DNA from: Hydractinia symbiolongicarpus
Lineage: Eukaryota; Cnidaria; Hydrozoa; Anthoathecata; Hydractiniidae
Length of the DNA stretch: 64,000 nucleotides
Reading direction: 5' to 3'
Assembly (NCBI RefSeq): GCF_029227915.1
Contig: NC_079885.1
Span: forward strand, 2,790,001-2,854,000
A program made the translations under genes and the position numbers. Shown piece by piece: positions 39,241 through 51,200 of the stretch. The notes under the pieces are model-generated. The model searched no databases. It saw only the letters and a program-made list of their open reading frames with translations, and was not told where the DNA came from. Every line of letters begins with the position of its first letter. Position 1 is the stretch's first letter.

Positions 39241-42200
39241 ATCGTTCGGAAATTGAGTTTACTCCCTGGGTACTTTCTTTTTATACTTTTGACTATACGG
39301 GCCGAGTCAGGGATTTACGGGAAGTCGCAGGTTTTCGTTTGCCGGCGATTAAACTTCTTTTATACAGCGTCTCATCAAAAATGAAAACATTTTTAAAAAC
39401 TACAAGTGTCATGGGCTTTAGTGGTGAAATAATAATTTAAAAAATCGTTCGGGAAATGAGTTTACACCCTGGGTACTTTCTTTGTATACTTTTGACTATA
39501 CGGGCCGAGTCCAGGATTTACGTGAAATCGCTGGTTTTCGTTTGCCGGCGATTAAACTTCTTTTATTCAGCGTCTCATCAAAAATGAAAACAAGTTTGAA
39601 AACTACAAGTCTCATGCGTTTTAGTGGTGAAAAAATAATCTAAAAAATCGTTCGGGAAATGAGTTTACTCCCTGGATACTTTCTTTGTATACTTTTGACT
39701 ATACGGGCCAAGCCCGGGATTTACGGTTAATCGCGGGTTTTCGTTTGCCGGCGATTAAACTTCTTTTATTCAGCGTCTCATCAAAAATGAAAACATTTTT
39801 GAAAACTACAAGTCTTATGCGTTTTAGTGGTGAAAAAATAATTTAAAAAATCGTTCGGGAAATCAGTTTACTCCTTGGGTACTTTCTTTATGTACATTTA
39901 ACTATACGGGCCAAGCCCGGGATTTACGGAAAATCGCGGGTTTTCGTTTGCCGGCGATTAAATTTCTTTTATTCAGCGTCTCATCAAAAATGAAAATATT
40001 TTTGAAAACTACAAGTCTTATGCGTTTTAGTGGTGAAAAAATAATTTAAAAAATCGTTCTGGAAATGAGTTTACTCACAGGGTACTTTCTTTGTATACAT
40101 TCGACTATACGGGCCAAGCCCAGGATTTACGGGAAATCGCGGGTTTTCGTTTGCCGGCGCTTAAACCACTTTCATTAAGCGTCTCATCAAAAATGAAAAC
40201 ATTTCTGAAAACTACAAGTCTCATGCGTTTTAGTGGTGAAAAAATAATTTAAAAAATCGTTCGGAAATTGAGTTTACTCCGTGGGTACTTTCTTTGTATA
40301 CTTTTGACTATACGGGCCGAGTCAGGGATTTACGGGAAGTCGCAGGTTTTCGTTTGCCGGCGATTAAACTTCTTTTATACAGCGTCTCATCAAAAATGAA
40401 AACATTTTTAAAAAGTACAAGTGTCATGGGCTTTAGTGGTGAAATAATAATTTAAAAAATCGTTCGGGAAATGAGTTTACACCCTGGGTACTTTCTTTGT
40501 ATACTTTTGACTATACGGGCCGAGTCCGGGATTTACGGGAAATCGCAGGTTTTCGTTTGCCGGCGAATAAACTTCTTTTATTCAGCGTCTCATCAAAAAT
40601 GAAAACAAGTTTGAAAACTACAAGTCTCATGCGTTTTAGTGGTGAAAAAATAATCTAAAAAATCGTTCCGGAAATGAGTTTACTCCCTGGATACTTTCTT
40701 TGTATACTTTTGACTATACGGGCCAAGCCCGGGATTTACGGTTAATCGCGGGTTTTCGTTTGCCGGCGATTAAACTTCTTTTATTCAGCGTCTCATCAAA
40801 AAAGAAAACATTTTTGAAAACTACAAGTCTTATGCGTTTTAGTGGTGAAAAAATAATTTAAAAAATCGTTCGGGAAATCAGTTTACTCCTTGGGTACTTT
40901 CTTTATGTACATTCAACTATACGGGCCGAGCCCGGGATTTACGGGAAATCGCGGGTTTTCGTTTGCCGGCGATTAAATTTCTTTTATTCAGCGTCTCATC
41001 AAAAATGAAAACATTTTTGAAAACTACAAGTCTTATGCGTTTTAGTGGTGAAAAAATAATTTAAAAAATCGTTCTGGAAATGAGTTTACTCACAGGGTAC
41101 TTTCTTTGTATACTTTTGACTATACGGGCCGAGTCAGGGATTTACGGGAAATCGCAGGTTTTCGTTTGCCGGCGATTAAACTTCTTTTATTCAGCGTCTC
41201 ATCAAAAATGAAAACAAGTTTAAAAACTACAAGTCTCATGCGTTTTAGTGGTGAAAAAATAATCTAAAAAATCGTTCGGGAAATGAGTTTACTCCCTGGA
41301 TACTTTCTTTGTATACTTTTGACTATACGGGCCAAGCCCGGGATTTACGGTTAATCGCGGGTTTTCGTTTGCCGGCGATTAAACTTCTTTTATTCAGCGT
41401 CTCATCAAAAATAAAAACATTTTTGAAAACTACAAGTCTTATGCGTTTTAGTGGTGAAAAAATAATTTAAAAAATCGTTCGGGAAATCAGTTTACTCCTT
41501 GGGTACTTTCTTTATATACATTTAACTATACGGGCCAAGCCCGGGATTTACGGGAAATCGCGGGTTTTCGTTTGCCGGCGATTAAACTTCTTTTATTCAG
41601 CGTCTCATCAAAAATGAAAACATTTTTGAAAACTACAAGTCTTATGCGTTTTAGTGGTGAAAAAATAATTTAAAAAATCGTTCTGGAAATGAGTTTACTC
41701 ACAGGGTACTTTCCTTGTATACATTCGACTATACGGGCCAAGCCCGGGATTTACGGGAAATCGCGGGTTTTCGTTTGCCGGCGCTTAAACTTCTTTTATA
41801 CAGCGTCTCATCAAAAATGAAAACATTTTTAAAAACTACAAGTCTCATGGGCTTTAGTGGTGAAATAATAATTTACAAAATCGTTCCGGAAATGAGTTTA
41901 CTCCCTGGATACTTTCTTTGTATACTTTTGACTATACGGGCCAAGCCCGGGATTTACGGTTAATCGCGGGTTTTCGTTTGCCGGCGATTAAACTTCTTTT
42001 ATTCAGCGTCTCATCAAAAAAGAAAACATTTTTAAAAACTACAAGTCTTATGCGTTTTAGTGGTGAAAAAATAATTTAAAAAATCGTTCGGGAAATCAGT
42101 TTACTCCTTGGGTACTTTCTTTATGTACATTCAACTATACGGGCCGAGCCCGGGATTTACGGGAAATCGCGGGTTTTCGTTTGCCGGCGATTAAATTTCT

Positions 42201-42382
42201 TTTATTCAGCGTCTCATCAAAAATGAAAACATTTTTGAAAACTACAAGTCTTATGCGTTTTAGTGGTGAAAAAATAATTTAAAAAATCGTTCTGGAAATG
42301 AGTTTACTCACAGGGTACTTTCTTTGTATACTTTTGACTATACGGGCCGAGTCAGGGATTTACGGGAAGTCGCAGGTTTTCG

Positions 42383-42585
42383 TTTGCCGGCGATTAAACT
42401 TCTTTTATACAGCGTCTCATCAAAAATGAAAACATTTTTAAAAACTACAAGTGTCATGGGCTTTAGTGGTGAAATAATAATTTAAAAAATCGTTCGGGAA
42501 ATGAGTTTACTCCCTGGGTACTTTCTTTGTATACTTTTGACTATACGGGCCGAGTCCGGGATTTACGGGAAATCGCAGGTTTTCG
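42383..42585 (+). repeat. Example G-class satellite monomer (203 bp)
   Basis: This is a clean full-length monomer of the class marked by TATACTTTTGAC followed by CGGGCCGAGTCCGGG, with CTCCCTGGGTAC upstream of the GTATAC palindrome. The first ~110 bp are AT-rich, with A/T tracts around CATCAAAAATGAAAACA and AATAATTTAAAAAATCG. The remainder is GC-richer. The CGGGC/GTCCG pair around CGA can still form the class-wide dyad if one G:T pairing is allowed. This monomer also carries ATGGGCTTTAGTGGTGAAATAATAA and TTATACAGCG, the marks of the fifth position of the 5-monomer HOR. Its 203-bp length is not divisible by three, so a frame read through it shifts in the next copy. Confidence 0.9.
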
Positions 42586-43550
42586 TTTGCCGGCGATTAA
42601 ACTTCTTTTATTCAGCGTCTCATCAAAAATGAAAACAAGTTTGAAAACTACAAGTCTCATGCGTTTTAGTGGTGAAAAAATAATCTAAAAAATCGTTCGG
42701 GAAATGAGTTTACTCCCTGGATACTTTCTTTGTATACTTTTGACTATACGGGCCAAGCCTGGGATTTACGGTTAATCGCGGGTTTTCGTTTGCCGGCGAT
42801 TAAACTTCTTTTATTCAGCGTCTCATCAAAAATGAAAACATTTCTGAAAACTACAAGTCTTATGCGTTTTAGTGGTGAAAAAATAATTTAAAAAATCGTT
42901 CGGGAAATCAGTTTACTCCTTGGGTACTTTCTTTATGTACATTTAACTATACGGGCCAAGCCCGGGATTTACGGGAAATCGCGGGTTTTCGTTTGCCGGC
43001 GATTAAATTTCTTTTATTCAGCGTCTCATCAAAAATGACAACATTTTTGAAAACTACAAGTCTTATGCGTTTTAGTGGTGAAAAAATAATTTACGAAATC
43101 GTTCGGGAAATCAGTTTACTCCTTGGGTACTTTCTTTATATACATTCAACTATACGGGCCAAGCCCGGGATTTACGGGAAATCGCGGGTTTTCGTTTGCC
43201 GGCGATTAAATTTCTTTTATTCAGCGTCTCATCAAAAACGAAAACATTTTTGAAAACTACAAGTCTTATGCGTTTTAGTGGTGAAAAAATAATTTACAAA
43301 ATCGTTCGGGAAATCAGTTTACTCCTTGGGTACTTTCTTTATGTACATTCAACTATACGGGCCGAGCCCGGGATTTACGGGAAATCGCGGGTTTTCGTTT
43401 GCCGGCGATTAAATTTCTTTTATTCAGCGTCTCATCAAAAATGAAAACATTTTTGAAAACTACAAGTCTAATGCGTTTTAGTGGTGAAAAAATAATTTAA
43501 AAAATCGTTCTGGAAATGAGTTTACTCACAGGGTACTTTCTTTGTATACA

Positions 43551-43564
43551 TTCGACTATACGGG
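43551..43564 (+). other. CENP-B-box-like motif with a one-base-short spacer
   Basis: The sequence TTCG-ACT-A-TA-CGGG contains every fixed base of the mammalian CENP-B box core (TTCG, A, CGGG, with A three bases before CGGG), but only six bases rather than seven separate TTCG from CGGG. It recurs in A-class monomers carrying ATTCGACTATACGGG or ATTCGCCTATACGGG. G-class monomers have TTTTGAC and lack it. The match may be chance, and binding to any CENP-B-like protein is untested. Confidence 0.3.
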
Positions 43565-43573
43565 CCAAGCCCG
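43561..43573. other. Conserved dyad CGGGC-CAA-GCCCG in A-class monomers
   Basis: A perfect 5-bp inverted repeat with a 3-nt spacer lies directly after ACTATA. It is present in nearly all A-class monomers. In G-class monomers the equivalent sequence is CGGGC-CGA-GTCCG, which keeps the stem with one G:T pair. The position sits in the GC-rich half, a few bases after GTATAC. It could be a protein-binding dyad or a short hairpin. No function can be assigned from sequence alone. Confidence 0.6.
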
Positions 43574-46499
43574 GGATTTACGGGAAATCGCGGGTTTTCG
43601 TTTGCCGGCGCTTAAACCACTTTCATTAAGCGTGTCATCAAAAATGAAAACATTTCTGAAAACTACAAGTGTCATGGGCTTTAGTGGTGAAATAATAATT
43701 TAAAAAATCGTTCGGGAAATGAGTTTACTCCCTGGGTAATTTCTTTGTATACTTATGACTATACGGGCCGAGTCCGGGATTTACGGGAAATCGCAGGTTT
43801 TCGTTTGCCGGCGATTAAACTTCTTTTATTCAGCGTCTCATCAAAAATGAAAACAAGTTTGAAAACTACAAGTCTCATGCGTTTTAGTGGTGAAAAAATA
43901 ATCTAAAAAATCGTTCGGGAAATGAGTTTACTCCCTGGTTACTTTCTTTGTATACTTTTGACTGTACGGGCCAAGCCCGGGATTTACGGTTAATCGCGGG
44001 TTTTCGTTTGCCGGCGAATAAACTTCTTTTATTCAGCGTCTCATCAAAAATGAAAACATTTTTGAAAACTACAAGTCTTATGCGTTTTAGTGGTGAAAAA
44101 ATAATTTAAAAAATCGTTCGGGAAATCAGTTTACTCCTTGGGTACTTTCTTTATGTACATTTAACTATACGGGCCAAGCCCGGTATTTACGGGAAATCGC
44201 GGGTTTTCGTTTGCCGGCGATTAAATTTCTTTTATTCAGCGTCTCATCAAAAATGAAAACATTTTTGAAAACTACAAGTCTTATGCGTTTTAGTGGTGAA
44301 AAAATAATTTAAAAAATCGTTCTGGAAATGAGTTTACTCACAGGGTACTTTCTTTGTATACATTCGACTATACGGGCCAAGCCCGGGATTTACGGGAAAT
44401 CGCGGGTTTCCGTTTGCCGGCGCTTAAACCACTTTCATTAAGTGTCTCATCAAAAATGAAAACATTTCTGAAAACTACAAGTCTCATGCGTTTTAGTGGT
44501 GAAAAAATAATTTAAAAAATCGTTCGGAAATTGAGTTTACTCCCTGGGTACTTTCTTTGTATACTTTTGACTATACAGGCCGAGTCAGGGATTTACGGGA
44601 AGTCGCAGGTTTTCGTTTGCCGGCGATTAAACTTCTTTTATACAACGTCTCATCAAAAATAAAAACATTTTTAAAAACTACAAGTGTCATGGGCTTTAGT
44701 GGTGAAATAATAATTTAAAAACTCGTTCGGGAAATGAGTTTACACCCTGGGTACTTTCTTTGTATACTTTTGACTATACGGGCCGAGTCCGGGATTTACG
44801 GGAAATCGCAGGTTTTCGTTTGCCGGCGATTAAACTTCTTTTATTCAGCGTCTCATCAAAAATGAAAACAAGTTTGAAAACTACAAGTCTCATGCGTTTT
44901 AGTGGTGAAAAAATAATCTAAAAAATCGTTCGGGAAATGAGTTTACTCCCTGGATACTTTCTTTGTATACTTTTGACTATACGGGCTAAGCCCGGGATTT
45001 ACGGTTAATCGCGGGTTTTCGTTTGCCGGCGATTAAACTTCTTTTATTCAGCGTCTCATCAAAAAAGAAAACATTTTTGAAAACTACAAGTCTTATGCGT
45101 TTTAGTGGTGAAAAAATAATTTAAAAAATCGTTCGGGAAATCAGTTTACTCACAGGGTACTTTCTTTGTATACATTCGACTATACGGCCAAGCCCGGGAT
45201 TTACGGGAAATCGCAGGTTTTCGTTTGCCGGCGCTTAAACCACTTTCATTAAGCGTCTCATCAAAAATGAAAACATTTCTGAAAACTACAAGTCTCATGC
45301 GTTTTAGTGGTGAAAAAATAATTTAAAAAATCGTTCGGAAATTGAGTTTACTCCCTGGGTACTTACTTTGTATACTTTTGACTATACGGGCCGAGTCAGG
45401 GATTTACGGGAAGTCGCAGGTTTTCGTTTGCCGGCGATTAAATTTCTTTTATTCAGCGTCTCATCAAAAATGAAAACATTTTTGAAAACTACAAGTCTTA
45501 TGCGTTTTAGTGGTGAAAAAATAATTTAAAAAATCGTTCTGGAAATGAGTTTACTCACAGGGTACTTTCTTTGTATACATTCGACTATACGGCCAAGCCC
45601 GGGATTTACGGGAAATCGTGGGTTTTCGTTTGCCGGCGCTTAAACCACTTTCATTAAGCGTCTCATCAAAAATGAAAACATTTCTGAAAACTACAAGTCT
45701 CATGCGTTTTAGTGGTGAAAAAATAATTTAAAAAATCGTTCGGAAATTGAGTTTACTCCCTGGGTACTTTCTTTGTATACTTTCGACTATACGGGCCGAG
45801 TCAGGGATTTACGGGAAGTCGCAGGTTTTCGTTTGCCGGCGATTAAACTTCTTTTATACAGCGTCTCATCAAAAATGAAAACATTTCTGAAAACTACAAG
45901 TCTCATGCGTTTTAGTGGTGAAAAAATAATTTAAAAAATCGTTCGGAAATTGAGTTTACTCCCTGGGTACTTACTTTGTATACTTTTGACTATACGGGCC
46001 GAGTCAGGGATTTACGGGAAGTCGCAGGTTTTCGTTTGCCGGCGATTAAACTTCTTTTATACAGCGTCTCATCAAAAATGAAAACATTTTTAAAAACTAC
46101 AAGTCTCATGGGCTTTAGTGGTGAAATAATAATTTAAAAAATCGTCCGGGAAATGAGTTTACACCCTGGGTACTTTCTTTGTATACTTTTGACTATACGG
46201 GCCGAGTCCGGGATTTACGGGAAATCGCAAGTTTTCGTTTGCCGGCGATTAAATTCTTTTATTCAGCGTCTCATCAAAAATGAAAACAAGTTTGAAAACT
46301 ACAAGTCTCATGCGTTTTAGTGGTGAAAAAATAATCTAAAAAATCGTTCGGGAAATGAGTTTACTCCCTGGATACTTTCTTTGTATACTTTTGACTATAC
46401 GGACCAAGCCCGGGATTTACGGTTAATCGCGGGTTTTCGTTTGCCGGCGATTAAACTTCTTTTATTCAGCGTCTCATCAAAAATGAAAACATTTTTGAA

Positions 46500-48150
46500 A
46501 ACTACAAGTCTTATGCGTTTTAGTGGTGAAAAAATAATTTAAAAAATCGTTCGGGAAATCAGTTTACTCCTTGGGTACTTTCTTTATATACATTCAACTA
46601 TACGGGCCAAGCCCGGGATTTACGGGAAATCGCGAGTTTTCGTTTGCCGGCGATTAAACTTCTTTTATTCAGCGTCTCATCAAAAATGAAAACATTTTTG
46701 AAAACTACAAGTCTTGTGCGTTTTAGTGGTGAAAAAATAATTTAAAAAATCGTTCTGGAAATGAGTTTACTCACAGGGTACTTTCTTTGTATATATTCGA
46801 CTATACGGGCCAAGCCCAGGATTTACGGGAAATCGCGGGTTTTCGTTTGCCGGCGATTAAACCTCTTTCATTAAGTGTCTCATCAAAAATGAAAACATTT
46901 TTGAAAACTACAAGTCTCATGCATTTCAGTGGTGAAAAAAAATTTAAAAAATCATTCGGGAAATGAGTTTACTCCCTGGGTACTTTCTTTGTATACATTC
47001 GACTACACGGGCCAAGCCCGGCATTTACGGAAAATCGCGGGTTTTCGTTTGCCGGCGATTAAACTTCTTTTATTCAGCGTCCCATCAAAAATGAAAACAT
47101 TTTTGAAAACTACAATTCTCATGCGTTTTAGTGGTGAAAAAATAATACCGGCGATTAAACTTCTTTTATTCAGCGTCTCATCAAAAATGAAAACATTTTT
47201 GAAAACTACAAGTCTTATGCGTTTTAGTGTTGAAAAAACAATTTAAAAAATCGTTCTGGAAATGAGTTTACTCACAGGATACTACAAGTCTCATGCAATT
47301 TAGTGGTGAAAAGATAATTTAAAAAATCGTTCTGGAAATGAGTTTACTCACAGGGTACTTTCTTTGTATACATTCGACTACACGGGGCAAGCCCGGGATT
47401 TAGGGGAAATCGCTGGTTTTCGTTTGCCGGCGATTAAACCTCTTTCATTAAGCGTCTCATCAAAAATGAAAACATTTTTGAAAACTACAAGTCTCGTGCG
47501 TTTTAGTGGTGAAAATATAATTTAAAAAATCGCTCGGGAAATTAGTTTACTCCCTGGGTACTTTTTTGTATACTTTTGACTATACGGGCCGAGTCCGGCA
47601 TTTACGGGAAATCGCGGGTTTTCGTTTGCCGGCGATTAAACTTCTTTTATTCAGCGTCCCATCAAAAATGAAAACATTTTTGAAACCTAAAAGTCTCATG
47701 CGTTTTAGTGGTGAAAAAATAATATAAAAAATCGTTCAGGAAATGAGTTTACTCCCTGGTTACTTTCTTTGTATAATTTTAACTATACGGGCCAAGCCCG
47801 GGATTTACGGGAAATGGCGAGTTTTCGTTTGCCGGCGATCAAACTTCTTTTATTTAGTGTCTCATCAAAAATGAAAACAATTTTGAAAACTACAAGTCTC
47901 ATGCGTTTTAGTGGTGAAAAGATAATTTAAAAAATCGTTTTGAAAATGAGTTAACTCACAGGGTACTTTCTTTGTGTACATTCGACTATACGGCGCAAGC
48001 CCGGGATTTACCGGAAATCGCGGGTTTTCGTTTGCCGGCGATTAAACCACTTTCATTAAGCGTCTCATCAAAAATGAAAACATTTTTAAAAACTACAAGT
48101 CTCATGGGCTTTAGTGGTGAAATAATAATTTAAAAAATCGTTTGGGAAAT
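46500..48150 (+). repeat. Block with two deletion junctions, copy 1
   Basis: Full monomers with AGTCTTGTGCG and TTTGTATATATTCG lead to ATGCATTTCAG, then to a monomer cut to 96 bp. GAAAAAATAAT is joined straight to ACCGGCGATTAAAC near 47.145 kb (107 bp missing). A second junction near 47.28 kb joins CTCACAGGATAC to TACAAGTCTCATGCAATT (127 bp missing, leaving a 76-bp remainder). A single long reading frame through the first junction (46929-47246) is an accident of the fusion. Confidence 0.8.
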
Positions 48151-48233
48151 GAGTTTACTCCCTGGGTACTTTCTTTGTATACTTTTGACTATACGGGCCG
48201 AGTCCGGGATTTACGGGAAATCGCAGGTTTTCG

Positions 48234-51200
48234 TTTGCCGGCGATTAAACTTCTTTTATTCAGCGTCTCATCAAAAATGAAAACAAGTTTGAAAACTACA
48301 AGTCTCATGCGTTTTAGTGGTGAAAAAATAATCTAAAAAATCGTTCGGGAAATGAGTTTACTCCCTGGATACTTTCTTTGTATACTTTTGACTATACGGG
48401 CCAAGCCCGGGATTTACGGTTAATCGCGGGTTTTCGTTTGCCGGCGATTAAACTTCTTTTATTCAGCGTCTCATCAAAAATGAAAACATTTTTGAAAACT
48501 ACAAGTCTTATGCGTTTTAGTGGTGAAAAAATAATTTAAAAAATCGTTCGGGAAATCAGTTTACTCCTTGATTAATTTCTTTATGTACATTTAACTATAC
48601 GGGCCAAGCCCGGGATTTACGGGAAATCGCGGGTTTTCGTTTGCCGGCGATTAAATTTCTTTTATTCAGCGTCTCATCAAAAATGAAAACATTTTTGAAA
48701 ACTACAAGTCTTATGCGTTTTAGTGGTGAAAAAATAATTTAAAAAATCGTTCGGGAAATGAGTTTACTCACAGGGTACTTTCTTTGTATACATTCGACTA
48801 TACGGGCCAAGCCCGGGATTTACGGAAATCGCGGGTTTTCGTTTGCCGGCGCTTAAACCACTTTCATTAAGCGTCTCATCAAAAATGAAAACATTTCTGA
48901 AAACTACAAGTCTCATGCGTTTTAGTGGTGAAAAAATAATTTAAAAAATCGTTCGGAAATTGAGTTTACTCCCTGGGTACTTTCTTTGTATACTTTTGAC
49001 TATACGGGCCGAGTCAGGGATTTACGGGAAGTCGCAGGTTTTCGTTTGCCGGCGATTAAACTTCTTTTATACAGCGTCTCATCAAAAATGAAAACATTTT
49101 TAAAAACTACAAGTGTCATGGGCTTTAGTGGTGAAATAATAATTTAAAAACTCGTTCGGGAAATGAGTTTACACCCTGGGTACTTTCTTTGTATACTTTT
49201 GACTATACGGGCCGAGTCCGGGCATTACGGGAAATCGCAGGTTTTCGTTTGCCGGCGATTAAACTTCTTTTATTCAGCGTCTCATCAAAAATGAAAACAA
49301 GTTTGAAAACTACAAGTCTCATGCGTTTTAGTGGTGAAAAAATAATCTAAAAAATCGTTCGGGAAATGAGTTTACTCCCTGGATACTTTCTTTGTATACT
49401 TTTGACTATACGGGCCAAGCCCGGGATTTACGGTTAATCGCGGGTTTTCGTTTGCCGGCGATTAAACTTCTTTTATTCAGCGTCTCATCAAAAAAGAAAA
49501 CATTTTTAAATACTACAAGTCTTATGCGTTTTAGTGCTGAAAAAATAATTTAAAAAATCGTTCGGGAAATCAGTTTACTCCTTGGGTACTTTCTTTATGT
49601 ACATTCAACTATACGGGCCAAGCCCGGGATTTACGGGAAATCGCGGGTTTTCGTTTGCCGGCGATTAAATTTCTTTTATTCAGCGTCTCATCAAAAATGA
49701 AAACATTTTTGAAAACTACAAGTCTTATGCGTTTTAGTGGTGAAAAAATAATTTAAAAAATCGTTCTGGAAATGAGTTTACTCACAGGGTAATTTCTTTG
49801 TATACATTCGACTATACGGCCAAGCCCGGGATTTACGGGAAATCGCGGGTTTTCGTTTGCCGGCGCTTAAACCACTTTCATTAAGCGTCTCATCAAAAAT
49901 GAAAACATTTCTGAAAACTACAAGTCTCATGCGTTTTAGTGGTGAAAAAATAATTTAAAAAATCGTTCGGAAATTGAGTTTACTCCCTGGGTACTTTCTT
50001 TGTATACTTTTGACTATACGGGCCGAGTCAGGGATTTACGGGAAGTCGCAGGTTTTCGTTTGCCGGCGATTAAACTTCTTTTATACAGCGTCTCATCAAA
50101 AATGAAAACATTTTTAAAAACTACAAGTCTCATGGGCTTTAGTGGTGAAATAATAATTTAAAAAATCGTTCGGGAAATGAGTTTACACCCTGGGTACTTT
50201 CTTTGTATACTTTTGACTATACGGGCCGAGTCCGGGATTTACGGGAAATCGCAAGTTTTCGTTTGCCGGCGATTAAATTCTTTTATTCAGCGTCTCATCA
50301 AAAATGAAAACAAGTTTGAAAACTACAAGTCTCATGCGTTTTAGTGGTGAAAAAATAATCTAAAAAATCGTTCGGGAAATGAGTTTACTCCCTGGATACT
50401 TTCTTTGTATACTTTTGACTATACGGACCAAGCCCGGGATTTACGATTAATCGCGGGTTTTCGTTTGCCGGCGATTAAACTTCTTTTATTCAGCGTCTCA
50501 TCAAAAATGAAAACATTTTTGAAAACTACAAGTCTCATGCATTTCAGTGGTGAAAAAAAATTTAAAAAATCATTCGGGAAATGAGTTTACTCCCTGGGTA
50601 CTTTCTTTGTATACATTCGACTACACGGGCCAAGCCCGGCATTTACGGAAAATCGCGGGTTTTCGTTTGCCGGCGATTAAATTTCTTTTATTCAGCGTCT
50701 CATCAAAAATGAAAACATTTTTGAAAACTACAAGTCTTATGCGTTTTAGTGGTGAAAAAATAAATTAAAAAATCGTTCTGGAAATGAGTTTACTCACAGG
50801 GTACTTTCTTTGTATACATTCGACTATACGGGCCAAGCCCGGGATTTACGGAAATCGCGGGTTTTCGTTTGCCGGCGCTTAAACCACTTTCATTAAGCGT
50901 CTCATCAAAAATGAAAACATTTCTGAAAACTACAAGTCTCATGCGTTTTAATGGTGAAAAAATAATTTAAAAAATCGTTCGGAAATTGAGTTTACTCCCT
51001 GGGTACTTTCTTTGTATATTTTTGACTATACGGGCCGAGTCAGGGATTTACGGGAAGTCGCAGGTTTTCGTTTGCCGGCGATTAAACTTCTTTTATACAG
51101 CGTCTCATCAAAAATGAAAACATTTTTAAAAACTACAAGTGTCATGGGCTTTAGTGGTGAAATAATAATTAAAAAACTCGTTCGGGAAATGAGTTTACAC

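Larger units (their letters stand above)
43398..43600 (+). repeat. Example A-class satellite monomer (203 bp)
   Basis: This is a clean full-length monomer of the second class. It has CTCACAGGGTAC instead of CTCCCTGGGTAC, GTATACATTCGACTATACGGG instead of the TTTTGAC version, and CCAAGCCCGGG instead of CCGAGTCCGGG. These substitutions usually travel together along the array. The dyad CGGGC-CAA-GCCCG is perfect here. The ATTAAATTTC variant near its start marks the third position of the 5-monomer HOR. A few monomers mix marks of both classes, for example the first position of the 5-mer, which has TTTTGAC with CCAAGCCCGGG. This suggests recombination or gene conversion between classes. Confidence 0.9.
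39241..48233 (+). repeat. Irregular 5-monomer HOR region
   Basis: The monomer with AAAACAAGTTTGAAAAC, which marks the first position of the 5-mer HOR, falls at about 39.59, 40.61, 41.21, 42.64, 43.85, 44.87, 46.29 and 48.28 kb. The spacings are about 1,015, 609, 1,421, 1,218, 1,015, 1,418 and 1,997 bp. Nearly all are whole numbers of monomers; the last spacing contains the truncated block. The same five monomer types as in 48-56 kb are used, with whole monomers gained or lost. This is the pattern expected from unequal crossing-over in register. Confidence 0.8.

Noticed and set aside
47140-47285. Truncated monomers as insertion points of a transposon
   Set aside because: Both sides are satellite in the same orientation, and nothing foreign or repeated-end-like lies between. 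Simple deletion or unequal exchange explains them.
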